A stretch of DNA of 64,000 bases from Fodinibius sp051746985 (GCA_051746985.1 JBNJFP010000006.1:46403-110402); one strand, 5' to 3'. Shown: positions 9,241-18,860, counted from the stretch's first letter. Numbers and translations: made by a program. Notes: generated from the letters alone by a model not told the origin.

Positions 9241-10392
9241 ATGGGCCTAAAAAACGAAGCACAATCTGCATTCCAAAATACGAAATCTTTTTACCGCGAG
9301 TACGTTTCGGGAATGACTCGGGAACGGATGGGAAAAGAATTTTATAAAGATACCGATCGCCTGAAACAGCTCTACGCCGAAGCTGTAGGAGATGATATTG
9401 AAAAGTCGGGTGACAAAACCATCCCCGGACACCTAAAAATCATGAAGTTATTTTCTGCTCTTACGCAGCGGCTCAATCCCACCCGTCGGCTGGTTTTTGG
9501 ATTGTCGATTGTCTCATTTGTAGCACACTACCTGTTTGGCTTTCTACAATTTACGGGCCTTGTTTTCTTTTATGATTTCCTACTCCCCTTTGCCTTTCTG
9601 TCTATGGCCGTGCTTTTGCTTGTTGAGTTATTAGAAAAATCCGACGTTAAACGTGAAATTGATCTTGCCCGTGAAATTCAGTTAAGCCTGTTACCCAATA
9701 CCGAACATTACCGCGACAGACTCGAAATCGCATCCTTTGCCAACACCGCCAAAGAAGTAGGCGGTGATTATGTTGATGTGATCGAAACTGAGGGTGGCAC
9801 CCACATCATTATTGCCGACGTATCGGGTAAAGGACTTTCGGCGGCCCTTTATATGGTACGAATGCAGGCGCTGGTCCACCTGATTATTGAAAAGAGTAAT
9901 CCCTCTCCCAAGGAACTTTTCCTTGAGCTGAATAACTATGTGAAATCAGATATTGAAGATAAAACCTTTGTGACAGCCTGTGCAGCCTATTTTCCGAAAG
10001 AAGAAGACCAGTTTTTATTTGCCCGTGCGGGACACAACGCCCCGATTTTATTCAACAAAGAACGCGATGCCACTTTTGATCTTCGTTCTGATGGCTATGC
10101 CCTGGGCATGACAACCTCCAACAATTTAGAACAGCATCTGCAGGAAAAGACATTTCAATTCAAAGCCGGTGACAGCATCCTCTTTTATACCGATGGGCTT
10201 ACCGAATCTCGTAACGATCGGGGCGAAGAGTATGGTGCCGAACGGCTGGATGGAATCCTCAGCATTTATGGCTCACTTCATGCAAAATCAATCATAAGCA
10301 AAGTGCAATCATCCCTGGAAAATTTTATTGGCAGCGAAGCACCTGTTGATGATATCACCTTTACCTGTGTTCATCACCTTGGAAAAAAATAA
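9241..10392 (+). CDS. SpoIIE/RsbU-type PP2C serine phosphatase, membrane anchored
   Basis: A 383-residue protein. An N-terminal cytosolic helical part (1-75) is followed by two transmembrane segments (about 80-128), a linker helix DLAREIQLSLLP typical of RsbU-like phosphatases, and a SpoIIE-type PP2C domain (about 165-380). Metal-binding acidic motifs are visible: GGDYVD, DVSGKG, FYTDGLTE and VDDITF. Such enzymes dephosphorylate STAS anti-sigma-factor antagonists in partner-switching pathways. No STAS or RsbW-like gene lies nearby, so the target is unknown. Start ATG at 9241. Confidence 0.9.
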   Translation: MGLKNEAQSAFQNTKSFYREYVSGMTRERMGKEFYKDTDRLKQLYAEAVGDDIEKSGDKTIPGHLKIMKLFSALTQRLNPTRRLVFGLSIVSFVAHYLFGFLQFTGLVFFYDFLLPFAFLSMAVLLLVELLEKSDVKREIDLAREIQLSLLPNTEHYRDRLEIASFANTAKEVGGDYVDVIETEGGTHIIIADVSGKGLSAALYMVRMQALVHLIIEKSNPSPKELFLELNNYVKSDIEDKTFVTACAAYFPKEEDQFLFARAGHNAPILFNKERDATFDLRSDGYALGMTTSNNLEQHLQEKTFQFKAGDSILFYTDGLTESRNDRGEEYGAERLDGILSIYGSLHAKSIISKVQSSLENFIGSEAPVDDITFTCVHHLGKK

Positions 10393-10425
10393 AAAAGCGG
10401 ACCTCAAAAAAGAGATCCGCTTTTT
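10392..10425. terminator. Bidirectional terminator between the phosphatase and transketolase genes
   Basis: AAAAAGCGGA and TCCGCTTTTT form a stem, extended inward by CTC/GAG after one mismatch. A-run and T-run flanks make it usable in both directions. It lies between the convergent stops at 10392 and 10452. Confidence 0.85.
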
Positions 10426-10451
10426 ATAATGTTCGAAAAATTGCCTGAATT

Positions 10452-12461
10452 TTATTTAATAAGTTTGAGTGCTTCCTCAACCAACCTATCGGCCGTCAGA
10501 CCAAAGTTTTCAAATATTTCCTGATATGGTGCCGAAGCTCCAAAGCGATCAACGCCAAGAGCAACGCCTTCACTTCCTACCCATTCACTCCACCCAAATG
10601 TAGCAGCGGCCTCAATTGATACCCGAGCAGTAACCTCTTTGGGCAGCACTTTTTGTTGGTAGGATTCAGTTTGTTTCCTGAAAAGCTCCCACGATGGCAT
10701 GCTTACCACACGGGCGTCAATATCTTGGGCTGCAAGCTTCTTCTTTGCTTCCATTGCGCGATACACCTCTGAACCACTACCCATCAAAATAACATCCGGC
10801 TGATCTTGTTCAGAATCGGCCAAAATGTAGGCGCCCTTGGTAGTATTCTGTGCGTTGTTATATCCGTTTCGTTCAAAAGTAGGTACATTCTGACGCGTGA
10901 GTGCAAGCAGCGACGGACCGTTGTCATGATCCAGCGCGGCCTTCCAGCACCAGGCCACTTCGTTAGCATCAGCGGGACGCAACACCAAAGTGTTCGGCAT
11001 AGCCCGCAGCGAAGCCAAGTGCTCAATAGGCTGATGTGTAGGTCCATCTTCTCCTAACCCAATACTATCATGGGTAAATACAAATATCGACGGAATATGT
11101 GATAAAGCTGCAATACGTATTGCCGGACGACAATAATCAGAGAAAATCAAAAAGGTACCGCCATACGGAATTACCCCACCGTGCAGAGCCATTCCATTTA
11201 ACGCTGCCCCCATGGCGTGCTCACGAACTCCGAAATGAATATTTCGTCCACTGTAGTCCGATGCAGAAAATATACCACCGTCATCAATCCATGTTTTGTT
11301 ACTTCCAGTCAGGTCAGCCGACCCGCCGATCATATGCGGCACATTTTCTGTAAGATTTTGCAATACTTTTCCGGATGATTTTCGCGTAGCCATACCCTTT
11401 TTATCCGCTTCAAAAGAAGGTAAAACATCCTCAAAATTAGCTGGAAGCTCTCTCGATATTGCTTTTTTAAATGCACTTGCTTTCTGGGGATGAGCTGATT
11501 CGTAGTTATTAAATAAATCTTGCCACTTCTGATAATGGCTGGCCCCTTCTTCAATCGCTGTTCGGAAATGCGTTAACACCTCATCGGGAATATGGAATTT
11601 TGCCTCGGAATCCCAATTCAAATTTTTCTTTGTTTTTCGCACCTCTTCTTCGCCCAGAGGCGCGCCGTGTGAGGCTGCACTGTCTTGCTTATTGGGACTT
11701 CCAAATCCGATATGCGTTCGACAAAGTATTAATGAGGGACGCTCAGTTTCAGCCTGGGCTTCTTTGATAGCTTCTTCAATCTCCTCTCTATTGTGCCCGT
11801 CAACTTTAATCGTATGCCATTCGGCAGCATCAAAACGCTGCTCCACATCTTCAGTAAATGCTAAATCGGTGCTCCCGTCGATTGAGATCTCATTATCATC
11901 ATACAGATAAATGATTTTTCCAAGTTTAAGGTGTCCGGCCAACGAAGCTGCTTCTTGGGAAATGCCCTCCATTAAATCCCCATCACTAACGATTCCATAG
12001 GTATAGTGGTCGGTAATGGATGCATCCTGTTCGTTAAACTTTGCTGCAAGATGATTCTCAGCCATCGCCATACCCACTCCCGTTGCAAATCCCTGTCCCA
12101 ATGGACCAGTCGTAGTTTCTACGCCAGGTGTTAAACCATATTCGGGGTGTCCGGGGGTAAGACTATCCCACTGACGAAAATTTTTGAGTTCCTCAAGTGA
12201 AAGGTCATAGCCAGTTAAATGCAACAAGCTGTAAAGTAACATAGAACCGTGACCGGCTGATAAGATAAATCGATCGCGATTATACCAGTCGGGATTGGCG
12301 GGGTCATGCTTCAGAAATTTCGTCCACAGCACGTATGCGGCATCGGCCATACCCATAGGCATGCCGGGATGCCCAGATTCGGCAGCTTGCACCGCATCAA
12401 TAGAAAGGGTTCGGATTGTATTTACGCACAGCTCATCGAGAGAGGTATTGGTTGAGCTCAT
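10452..12461 (-). CDS. tkt: Transketolase
   Basis: A 669-residue, full-length thiamine-diphosphate enzyme of the pentose phosphate pathway, moving two-carbon units between sugar phosphates. Seen: N-terminal ESGHPGMPMGMAD, the ThDP/metal motif SDGDLMEG at 159-166 with the downstream DDNEISIDG, the pyrimidine-domain motif FGVREHAMG with the catalytic Glu, and the C-terminal domain. It starts at ATG 12459-12461 and is monocistronic by appearance: convergent with the phosphatase gene, and separated from the TPR gene by a terminator. Confidence 0.97.
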   Translation of the reverse strand: MSSTNTSLDELCVNTIRTLSIDAVQAAESGHPGMPMGMADAAYVLWTKFLKHDPANPDWYNRDRFILSAGHGSMLLYSLLHLTGYDLSLEELKNFRQWDSLTPGHPEYGLTPGVETTTGPLGQGFATGVGMAMAENHLAAKFNEQDASITDHYTYGIVSDGDLMEGISQEAASLAGHLKLGKIIYLYDDNEISIDGSTDLAFTEDVEQRFDAAEWHTIKVDGHNREEIEEAIKEAQAETERPSLILCRTHIGFGSPNKQDSAASHGAPLGEEEVRKTKKNLNWDSEAKFHIPDEVLTHFRTAIEEGASHYQKWQDLFNNYESAHPQKASAFKKAISRELPANFEDVLPSFEADKKGMATRKSSGKVLQNLTENVPHMIGGSADLTGSNKTWIDDGGIFSASDYSGRNIHFGVREHAMGAALNGMALHGGVIPYGGTFLIFSDYCRPAIRIAALSHIPSIFVFTHDSIGLGEDGPTHQPIEHLASLRAMPNTLVLRPADANEVAWCWKAALDHDNGPSLLALTRQNVPTFERNGYNNAQNTTKGAYILADSEQDQPDVILMGSGSEVYRAMEAKKKLAAQDIDARVVSMPSWELFRKQTESYQQKVLPKEVTARVSIEAAATFGWSEWVGSEGVALGVDRFGASAPYQEIFENFGLTADRLVEEALKLIK

Positions 12462-12559
12462 TTTATGTTGGATAACTTATTAAGTTTTGAAGGCGAAAAT
12501 TAGATGCTGAAAATAGTCAATGCGCAACTTACTTAAAAGAGCGAGTTGGGTAAAATAAA

Positions 12560-12585
12560 AAAGGCCTCCCAAAATGGAGGCCTTT
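12560..12585 (-). terminator. Terminator of the leftward TPR gene
   Basis: A perfect 10-bp stem (AAAGGCCTCC / GGAGGCCTTT) with a 6-base loop. Read on the minus strand it is followed by TTTTATTTTA. It begins 24 bases beyond the TPR gene stop at 12609. Confidence 0.85.
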
Positions 12586-12608
12586 CAATAGTACTTTCAA
12601 AATAGATG

Positions 12609-13634
12609 CTATCCAGTAAACCCCTCACACTCGAGTTCGTATTCCATCTGGTGTTCGGAAGGAGATTTGAAATCACCATAAGCGGCATTTTCAAATGCAC
12701 TACATGCATCTTCTTTTTGACCCAAGCCTTGGTAAGCCGTTCCTAATTCAAAATAGATTTTGGCCTTATCACTTCTTCCGCCAGACTCATATCCAAGTGC
12801 TTCGTTAGAATGATCGATAGCCTCTTGCCAGTCTTGTGCTTTATTGAAGGCTTCTGCCAAACGATAGTGCGCATCGGCTGAACTGGAATCGTATTCGAGC
12901 GCTCTGTTCAACAATTCTATGGCGCGGTCCACATTATCGTCTTCCGTTGCATTGGCTCCTCGGTACACTAGCTCATCACTAGCAGCATCTTGGGCACGTG
13001 ATACAATATCGCTATCATTGTTCTCCTGTGCGACTTCAATAGCTTCATCAAACATAGCGATTACCTCATTTAAATCGACATCATCCTGCTTTTTGAGCAC
13101 AATACCTTTCTGGTAATATGCCTTGGCATAGTTAGGATCGCGTTCAATCACTTTGTCAAGCGTTGCAATGGCATCATCAAAACTTTGTTGCTTAAACTGC
13201 AGGATGGATTTGCTGTACATCAGCTGGTTAACAACACCGTTAGCCTGATCAGCAACCTCGCTGTTATCGTACTCGTCAGCTACATCCTTTGCATTCTGGA
13301 ACGCATTGATGGTAGCATCAAGATTACCCATGGTTTGATCTTCTTTAAACGTGCGATACTCATCCATGGCCATCTGGCGATAGACTTCTGGCAGCCGTTG
13401 CTGGGCTCGCTCTACGATGTCTTGCCCTTCTTCGCCTATTTCATTACCAATTTCAATAGCGGCCTTGAATTGCTCAATTGCTTGTTCATATTCGCCGGAT
13501 TGAACCAGCTCACGAGCACTATTATACGTTTGAACAGCCTCTTTGCGATCCTGAGCTTCTACAGTATTACCTAAGCCCATCATAAAAAGGCCAAGTAAAA
13601 GTATTGATATACTTGATTTAAACAACTTCATCAT
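12609..13634 (-). CDS. Exported tetratricopeptide-repeat (TPR) protein
   Basis: About 341 residues, with a signal peptide (MMKLFKSSISILLLGLFMM to TVEAQ) and then about six TPR-like helical pairs. Clear repeats include EYEQAIEQFKAAIEIG, SFDDAIATLDKVIERDPNYAKAY, NVDRAIELLNRALEYD and DWQEAIDHSNEALGYE. The last helices contain two Cys. It is probably a periplasmic scaffold; the partner is unknown. An in-frame TTG at 13667 exists, but the ATG at 13634 (or 13631) puts the signal sequence at the N-terminus and is preferred. The 162 bases upstream (13668-13829) are AT-rich with nothing else recognisable. Confidence 0.85.
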   Translation of the reverse strand: MMKLFKSSISILLLGLFMMGLGNTVEAQDRKEAVQTYNSARELVQSGEYEQAIEQFKAAIEIGNEIGEEGQDIVERAQQRLPEVYRQMAMDEYRTFKEDQTMGNLDATINAFQNAKDVADEYDNSEVADQANGVVNQLMYSKSILQFKQQSFDDAIATLDKVIERDPNYAKAYYQKGIVLKKQDDVDLNEVIAMFDEAIEVAQENNDSDIVSRAQDAASDELVYRGANATEDDNVDRAIELLNRALEYDSSSADAHYRLAEAFNKAQDWQEAIDHSNEALGYESGGRSDKAKIYFELGTAYQGLGQKEDACSAFENAAYGDFKSPSEHQMEYELECEGFTG

Positions 13635-13829
13635 TCGTTCGGGTTTGGTTAAATTTGGAATACGCAAAATGTAGTAAATTTGAAAATTTATCTAAAAATA
13701 AAACTCAAACTTACGCCATTTATTGCTTTTATAATTTAAAACGTGATTTGCAGCCTGCATTGCCCTATTATGTAATCAGCATTCTGTCAATTTGTTTCAA
13801 TAAATAGGATTTTTTTTGAAAAGTTAATC

Positions 13830-14534
13830 CTAAAAGTTGGGACTAAGTGTATGCTTCTGATAAAATTCACAAATAACTTCTACCGCCTCCTCTTTATCAT
13901 CTGTTAGGTGAAACAGATCAACATCCGTATCTGATATCGTTCCATTTGATAGCATCGTATCGGTAATCCAGTCTATCAAACCACTCCAATAATCAGTGCC
14001 GACGAGTATAATGGGAAATGGATTGATCTTTTTTGTTTGTATCAATGTTAGTGCCTCGAAAAATTCATCCAGTGTACCAAAACCTCCGGGAAAAACAATA
14101 AAACCCTGTGCATATTTTACAAACATCACTTTACGGGCAAAAAAGTAATGAAAGTTGATTATATAATCGTGATCAACGAAGCTATTTACCCCTTGCTCGT
14201 GGGGTAAGGTAATACCAAGGCCAACTGATTTTCCGCCCCCCTCCTGGGCACCACGATTTGCGGCTTCCATAATTCCGGGTCCACCCCCTGTTATAATTCC
14301 AAACCCCTTTTCGGTGACCATTTTGGCTGTATCACGTGCCATATCATAATAGGGCTGACCATCATTTACCCGGGCCGACCCAAAAATAGATACGCAGGGT
14401 CCAATTTTGAACAGCTTGTCGTATCCTTCAACAAATTCACCCATAATTTTGAAAATGCTCCATACATCACTCTCGTGAGTGTCACCAAAATTATCGGGTA
14501 TCGTTAGTTTATTATTCTGATTATTACCACTCAT
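13830..14534 (-). CDS. LOG-family protein (TIGR00730 type, nucleotide 5'-monophosphate phosphoribohydrolase-like)
   Basis: A 234-residue Rossmann-type protein. The family motif PGGFGTLDE is intact, preceded by the RK of FARKVMFVKYAQ, and an upstream nucleotide-binding loop GGGPGIMEAANRGA is present. LOG proteins cleave ribose-5-phosphate from nucleotide monophosphates (cytokinin activation in plants, purine/pyrimidine nucleosidase activity in bacteria). It lies 5 bases downstream of the DUF5683 gene, on the same leftward run as parAB. Confidence 0.9.
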   Translation of the reverse strand: MSGNNQNNKLTIPDNFGDTHESDVWSIFKIMGEFVEGYDKLFKIGPCVSIFGSARVNDGQPYYDMARDTAKMVTEKGFGIITGGGPGIMEAANRGAQEGGGKSVGLGITLPHEQGVNSFVDHDYIINFHYFFARKVMFVKYAQGFIVFPGGFGTLDEFFEALTLIQTKKINPFPIILVGTDYWSGLIDWITDTMLSNGTISDTDVDLFHLTDDKEEAVEVICEFYQKHTLSPNF

Positions 14535-14539
14535 AACAA

Positions 14540-15205
14540 TTATTTAGAAATTAGATCAATTGACAATGTTACCCCCGGGGTGCTCGTCTGGGCCATAACC
14601 GCCGGTTTTACACTCGGACGCATGCTCAAATCCTCAGAAACATCAAATGAGCGCATGTGGGCAAACACATAGGCATCAATAATATTTAGTCCATAAGCCA
14701 ATACAATACCAACATAAACCAAGTCACGATTATTCCTGAACTGATTTCGAAGATCCCGAACCTCCTCTAAATTAGCACTTTCAGGGATGTAATCCGGCGT
14801 CGCCCCAAACCGCATATCATCCGGACTTTCAGGGTTTAAATTGTAATATGCTGCCCGATAATCATGATATTTCTTTGTTAAATGCACACTATAATATCCA
14901 AGACCAACTAAAGCCCCATACACAATAGGAATCTTCCAGGCCTGCTTGTTGACAATCTGTCCCCAGCCCGGTACAATCATCGATTTATACAATACGCTTG
15001 ACGGCTTTGGGAATTCCCGAGATTGAGCGTTCTGGGTACTGTCCAAAAAATTGTAATTAGATTTCTGAGCGCCATAATGCCCATACATTGGGTCGGGATA
15101 TGTGGCATTCAATTGCTGAGACGCACCTTTTGAGGGGATACTCAAAAAAATGAACGTGCTAAGAAATAGAATCGAAAAGTTCGAGCAGGCGATCCAGTTC
15201 CTCAT
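14540..15205 (-). CDS. DUF5683 membrane protein
   Basis: About 221 residues. There is a signal or anchor segment near the N-terminus, then the DUF5683 core with KSMIVPGWGQIVNKQAWKIP followed by a membrane helix (VYGALVGLGYYSV), and a second hydrophobic segment (VYVGIVLAYGLNIIDAYVFA). Its function is unknown. DUF5683 genes commonly follow parA-parB in Bacteroidota, as here. The start is uncertain: ATG at 15205 gives a normal signal peptide and overlaps the parB end by 47 bases; an ATG at 15238 would add 11 residues. Confidence 0.85.
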   Translation of the reverse strand: MRNWIACSNFSILFLSTFIFLSIPSKGASQQLNATYPDPMYGHYGAQKSNYNFLDSTQNAQSREFPKPSSVLYKSMIVPGWGQIVNKQAWKIPIVYGALVGLGYYSVHLTKKYHDYRAAYYNLNPESPDDMRFGATPDYIPESANLEEVRDLRNQFRNNRDLVYVGIVLAYGLNIIDAYVFAHMRSFDVSEDLSMRPSVKPAVMAQTSTPGVTLSIDLISK

Positions 15206-16088
15206 CCGAATAATATTCGATACGTATTTCCCCACCATTCTTTTTGGATTTAATATTCACTTTTGTGCTTAACGTGCTGCGCAATCGATTCGATATTTCC
15301 TTCAAAAAAGCGCTTTGCTTTTCTTGTTTCTTCGATTCGGATTTATCATCCTTCTTATTCAACGACCGAATAACTTTTTCCGTCTTGCGAACAGAATATC
15401 CTTTGTCAATAATATCGTTATAAATCTTCTCCTGAATCTCCTCATTTTCAACAGAAATAAGCGCACGAGCATGCCCCATTGAGATCTTTTGGTCGCGCAG
15501 CCCCGCCTGTATAAAAGCCGGCAACGTTAACAGCCGCAGCATGTTAGTTATGGTGGATCTGTTTTTACCCACTCGCTCAGCCACCTCGGCCTGGGTATAA
15601 CCAGCCTCTTCAATAAGGCGTTGGTAGCCAAGGGCAACTTCAATAGGATTGAGATCTTCACGCTGAATATTCTCAATAAGGGCATAAGATATAATATCCT
15701 CATCGTTCACTTCCCGAATATAGGCGGGTATCTCATCCAATCCCGCCAGCTTGGAAGCCCGCAATCTTCGTTCACCACTAATGAGTTCAAATCTTTTTTC
15801 CCCAATGTATCGCACTGTAATGGGCTGAATCAATCCATGCTTGTCAATAGAGTCAGAGAGTTCATGCAACCGATCTTCATTAAACTCCTTTCGTGGTTGA
15901 TGGGGATTGGGACGAATATTCTCAACCGGTACATGCAGTACAATATTAACCCTTTTCTTGGGCTCTACATAGGGCGAATCGTCCCCAGAAGATCCGCCAT
16001 CCTTTTTTTTCTCTGATTGTTCTCCTTCCTCATTATATTCGGGAAAGAAAGCTCCTAAACCGCGACCTAAAACTTTTTTAGATGCCAT
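15159..16088 (-). CDS. parB: Chromosome-partitioning protein ParB (Spo0J family CTPase)
   Basis: A 309-residue protein starting MASKKVLGRGLGAFF, the usual N-terminal ParA-interaction sequence. The N-terminal CTP-binding domain has NPHQPRKEF and ISGERRLRA; then LIENIQREDLNPIEVA and a helix-turn-helix (TQAEVAERVGKNRSTITNMLRLL) that binds parS. The C-terminal dimerisation region ends ELDRLLELFDSI. A low-complexity charged insert sits around residues 20-45. It is translated 13 bases after parA in the same direction. Confidence 0.96.
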   Translation of the reverse strand: MASKKVLGRGLGAFFPEYNEEGEQSEKKKDGGSSGDDSPYVEPKKRVNIVLHVPVENIRPNPHQPRKEFNEDRLHELSDSIDKHGLIQPITVRYIGEKRFELISGERRLRASKLAGLDEIPAYIREVNDEDIISYALIENIQREDLNPIEVALGYQRLIEEAGYTQAEVAERVGKNRSTITNMLRLLTLPAFIQAGLRDQKISMGHARALISVENEEIQEKIYNDIIDKGYSVRKTEKVIRSLNKKDDKSESKKQEKQSAFLKEISNRLRSTLSTKVNIKSKKNGGEIRIEYYSDEELDRLLELFDSIS

Positions 16089-16101
16089 AACTCATCACCT
16101 G

Positions 16102-16902
16102 TTAACTACTCGCAAAAACCGGACTGTCCTTAAAAAGCTTTTTATTTCGATGGATAATTTCACGCGCCAAAGCCAAATAATTTTTGGCTCCTGTACTGGT
16201 TGATTCATATAAAAGAGCCGGTTTCCCAAAACTGGGTGCTTCAGCAAGACGTATATTTCGTTTGATAATGGTTTCAAATACCCGGTCGTCAAAATACTTG
16301 CGTACCTCTTCTGCTACCTGATCCGAAAGGCGTGTCCGGGTATCATACATCGTTAATAAGACTCCTTCTATCTCTAAATCGGTATTCAGATGCTGTCGCA
16401 CAATCTTGATCGTGTTTAACAGCTGCCCCAACCCTTCAAGGGCAAAATATTCGCACTGCACGGGAATTAATACCGAATCAGAAGCTGTAAGGGCATTAAT
16501 TGTTAATAAGCCCAATGAAGGCGGACAATCAATAATGATAAAATCATACTGTTCTTTGAGGCCCACCATCGCTTTTTCCAGGATACGCTCTCGCTCGTTC
16601 CGATCGATCATCTCAATTTCGGCACCAACAAGGTTTATGTGCGATGGAATCAGTTCCAGAAAGGGAAGCTCCGTCTCACGAATGGCATCTGTAGCATCCA
16701 CCCCGCCAACCATCACTTCATAGACCGAGTGTGACACTGTTTTTGCCTCAATGCCCAATCCGCTGGTAGTGTTGCTCTGCGGATCTATATCAATAATTAA
16801 TGTTGAATGCTCAATAGCAGCAAGGCTGGCAGCAAGGTTAATAGCCGTTGTTGTTTTGCCAACCCCACCCTTCTGGTTAGCTATAGAAATTATCTTACCC
16901 AT
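16102..16902 (-). CDS. parA: Chromosome-partitioning ATPase ParA (Soj family)
   Basis: A 266-residue Walker-type ATPase that binds DNA non-specifically and is triggered by ParB. The deviant Walker A is KGGVGKTTT at about residues 10-18; Walker A' is IDIDPQSNTTSGLG; Walker B is IIIDCPPSLG. Its length is normal for the chromosomal Soj type, without the N-terminal HTH of plasmid ParAs. It is the first gene of the leftward parA-parB-DUF5683-LOG group. Confidence 0.97.
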   Translation of the reverse strand: MGKIISIANQKGGVGKTTTAINLAASLAAIEHSTLIIDIDPQSNTTSGLGIEAKTVSHSVYEVMVGGVDATDAIRETELPFLELIPSHINLVGAEIEMIDRNERERILEKAMVGLKEQYDFIIIDCPPSLGLLTINALTASDSVLIPVQCEYFALEGLGQLLNTIKIVRQHLNTDLEIEGVLLTMYDTRTRLSDQVAEEVRKYFDDRVFETIIKRNIRLAEAPSFGKPALLYESTSTGAKNYLALAREIIHRNKKLFKDSPVFASS

Positions 16903-17118
16903 GTAACCGATTTATAACAACAATTTTTAATGTAATGATTTAAAAATATAACGGGATGACCTATGGTAAACAAAATTAGTTATTAACAAGTTGTTCACCA
17001 ACATATCAACATATATAGTAGTTTGTATCCCAATACATTATAACATCTTAGTTAAAGAAATATTTTAGATGTTCCACAAAATGTTTCACGGAATAGTAAG
17101 ACAACTGTACCAAATAAA
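16903..17118. promoter_or_regulatory. AT-rich region upstream of parA with parS-like half sites
   Basis: A gene-free stretch between parA and the ald terminator. At 17070-17077 is TGTTCCAC and at 17082-17090 is TGTTTCACG, each matching the left half of the bacterial parS consensus TGTTNCACGTGAAACA. The right half after the second copy (GAATAGT) matches poorly. TTATTAACA and TGTTCCACA resemble DnaA boxes at 7 of 9 positions. It presumably also contains the parA promoter. No complete parS is visible, so the call is tentative. Confidence 0.35.
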
Positions 17119-17153
17119 AAAGCCGAATATCTTTTTAAAAGATATTCGGCTTT
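17119..17153 (-). terminator. Terminator of the leftward ald gene
   Basis: A 13-bp perfect stem (AAAGCCGAATATC / GATATTCGGCTTT) whose loop can pair further (TTTT/AAAA). On the minus strand it is followed by TTTATTTGG. It lies 21 bases beyond the ald stop. Confidence 0.85.
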
Positions 17154-17173
17154 ACGACTATTGAAAAACAAGC

Positions 17174-18286
17174 TTATAGTACGTTCTCAATGGGAGTATA
17201 GTTCATATCAAAGGCTTCAGCCACTTCTTTATAGACAATGTCACCGTTAACGACATTTAGTCCCTTAAGCAGCTCTGCATCGTCACTTAAGGCCTGTTGC
17301 CAGCCTTTATTGGCAATATCTACAGCATATGGCAAAGTAACGTTCGTCAACCCAAGCGTAGAAGTACGAGGAACCGCGCCGGGCATATTAGCCACGCAGT
17401 AATGAACAATATCGTCCACTTCATAAATTGGATTATCATGTGTAGTGGGTTTGGACGTTTCGAAACATCCTCCCTGATCTATTGCCACATCAACCAGCAC
17501 AGACCCTTTCTGCATTTCTGATAGCATATCCCGGGTAATTAAACTCGGTGCTTTGGCCCCTGGAATCAAAACCGCACCAATGATCATATCAACGTGGGGT
17601 AGCAACTTTCGAATATTTGCTTCCGAAGAAAACATGGTATCAACATTGCGAGGCATCACATCATCCAAGTAGCGTAAACGCGGCATACTAATATCCATAA
17701 TCGTTGTATTGGCGCCCATACCCGCCGCAATCTTAGCAGCATTAACGCCCACAATACCACCGCCAATAACCAACACGTTTGCAGGTTTCACCCCGGGGAT
17801 GCCACCTAAAAGAATACCGAGTCCGCCTTCAGGCTTTTCGAGGTACTTAGCTCCCTCTTGTGATGCCATTCGTCCAGCAACTTCACTCATGGGAATCAAC
17901 AGCGGTAGCGAACCATCTTCTTTTTCAACAGTTTCGTAGGCTATGGCAACAGCTTTCGACTGCTGGACGGCTTCGGTAAGCTCGCGACTGGCCGCAAAGT
18001 GGAAATAGGTAAAAATAATTTGGCCTTCCCTCATCCGGTCATATTCTACCTCGATGGGCTCTTTTACCTTCATTATCATTTCTGACTTTGCCCAAAGTTC
18101 ATCAACATCTTCAATGATGGTAGCACCGGCATCCACATACTTCTCATCAGGGAAGCCACTGCCTTTACCGGCTCCTTTTTCAATCAAAACATCATGGCCG
18201 TTGCGTTTCATTTTTGTTACCCCGCCCGGCAATAATGCCACGCGATTTTCGTGCGTTTTAATCTCTTTAGGTACACCTATAATCAT
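17174..18286 (-). CDS. ald: Alanine dehydrogenase
   Basis: A 370-residue NAD-dependent enzyme interconverting L-alanine with pyruvate and ammonium. The N-terminal signature MIIGVPKEIKTHENRVALLP is followed by an NAD-binding Rossmann motif VIGGGIVGVNAAKIAAGMGA (about 172-191), the substrate-site region with Lys and His (IMKVKEPIEVEY, FTYFHFAA), and a C-terminal PGAVPRTSTLGLTN. Length and motifs are those of Ald rather than the related transhydrogenase. Start ATG at 18284-18286. Confidence 0.96.
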   Translation of the reverse strand: MIIGVPKEIKTHENRVALLPGGVTKMKRNGHDVLIEKGAGKGSGFPDEKYVDAGATIIEDVDELWAKSEMIMKVKEPIEVEYDRMREGQIIFTYFHFAASRELTEAVQQSKAVAIAYETVEKEDGSLPLLIPMSEVAGRMASQEGAKYLEKPEGGLGILLGGIPGVKPANVLVIGGGIVGVNAAKIAAGMGANTTIMDISMPRLRYLDDVMPRNVDTMFSSEANIRKLLPHVDMIIGAVLIPGAKAPSLITRDMLSEMQKGSVLVDVAIDQGGCFETSKPTTHDNPIYEVDDIVHYCVANMPGAVPRTSTLGLTNVTLPYAVDIANKGWQQALSDDAELLKGLNVVNGDIVYKEVAEAFDMNYTPIENVL

Positions 18287-18390
18287 GAATACAAAATTTT
18301 TGTTAATAGTATGCTGCGGAATGAAATCCGTGCCAAAGGTAGGTAATTTTTATGAAAAATTTTAGCACAAATCGGCCAAAATATTTCCCT

Positions 18391-18726
18391 TTACCTGTTA
18401 TCGCAAAGCTCAAAATATTTGTCCAATCCCTGCTCGGTAATGGTAACATGTCCATATAAAAAGGGACCGCCAATAGTCTCTATGTTGATATAATGTAACT
18501 CCTCCAAGTATTCGAGCACATGTTTGATCTCTGTTCGGTCGAATTTTATGTCATGATTAATTTTCTGCACAGGAATATGCCGAGCGGTTTTATTTTCTGA
18601 AAGGCGACCTATCTCTTTTAACACAAGCTGAAATTTTTTACTAAATTCGCTTCCAATAATCATCGGCTGACCTGCTATATCGATGTTGATATGCTTTTTT
18701 ACGGATATGCAATACAATAATTTCAT
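18391..18726 (-). CDS. Small hypothetical protein, possibly winged-helix
   Basis: Up to 111 residues. I do not recognise a named family. The pattern of three helices followed by a beta hairpin (VLEYLEELHYINIETIGGPFLYGHVTITEQGLDKY) resembles a winged-helix fold of the type that separates reading heads from wing strands. The start is uncertain: ATG at 18726 or the internal ATG at 18663, which gives a 90-residue protein beginning MIIGSEFSKK. It is a lone gene between ald and the divergent DUF58 gene. Confidence 0.55.
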   Translation of the reverse strand: MKLLYCISVKKHINIDIAGQPMIIGSEFSKKFQLVLKEIGRLSENKTARHIPVQKINHDIKFDRTEIKHVLEYLEELHYINIETIGGPFLYGHVTITEQGLDKYFELCDNR

Positions 18727-18860
18727 CTAACCAAACCGTTACCACAGTGTTACTAAATTGTTATTTATTAATTACTCAAAATGGAAGGAGAGTATCTTCT
18801 TTTTAAAAGAATGATATTTCCCCTATTCTTTGACATCATCAAAAAGTCAATAGCCACGTT

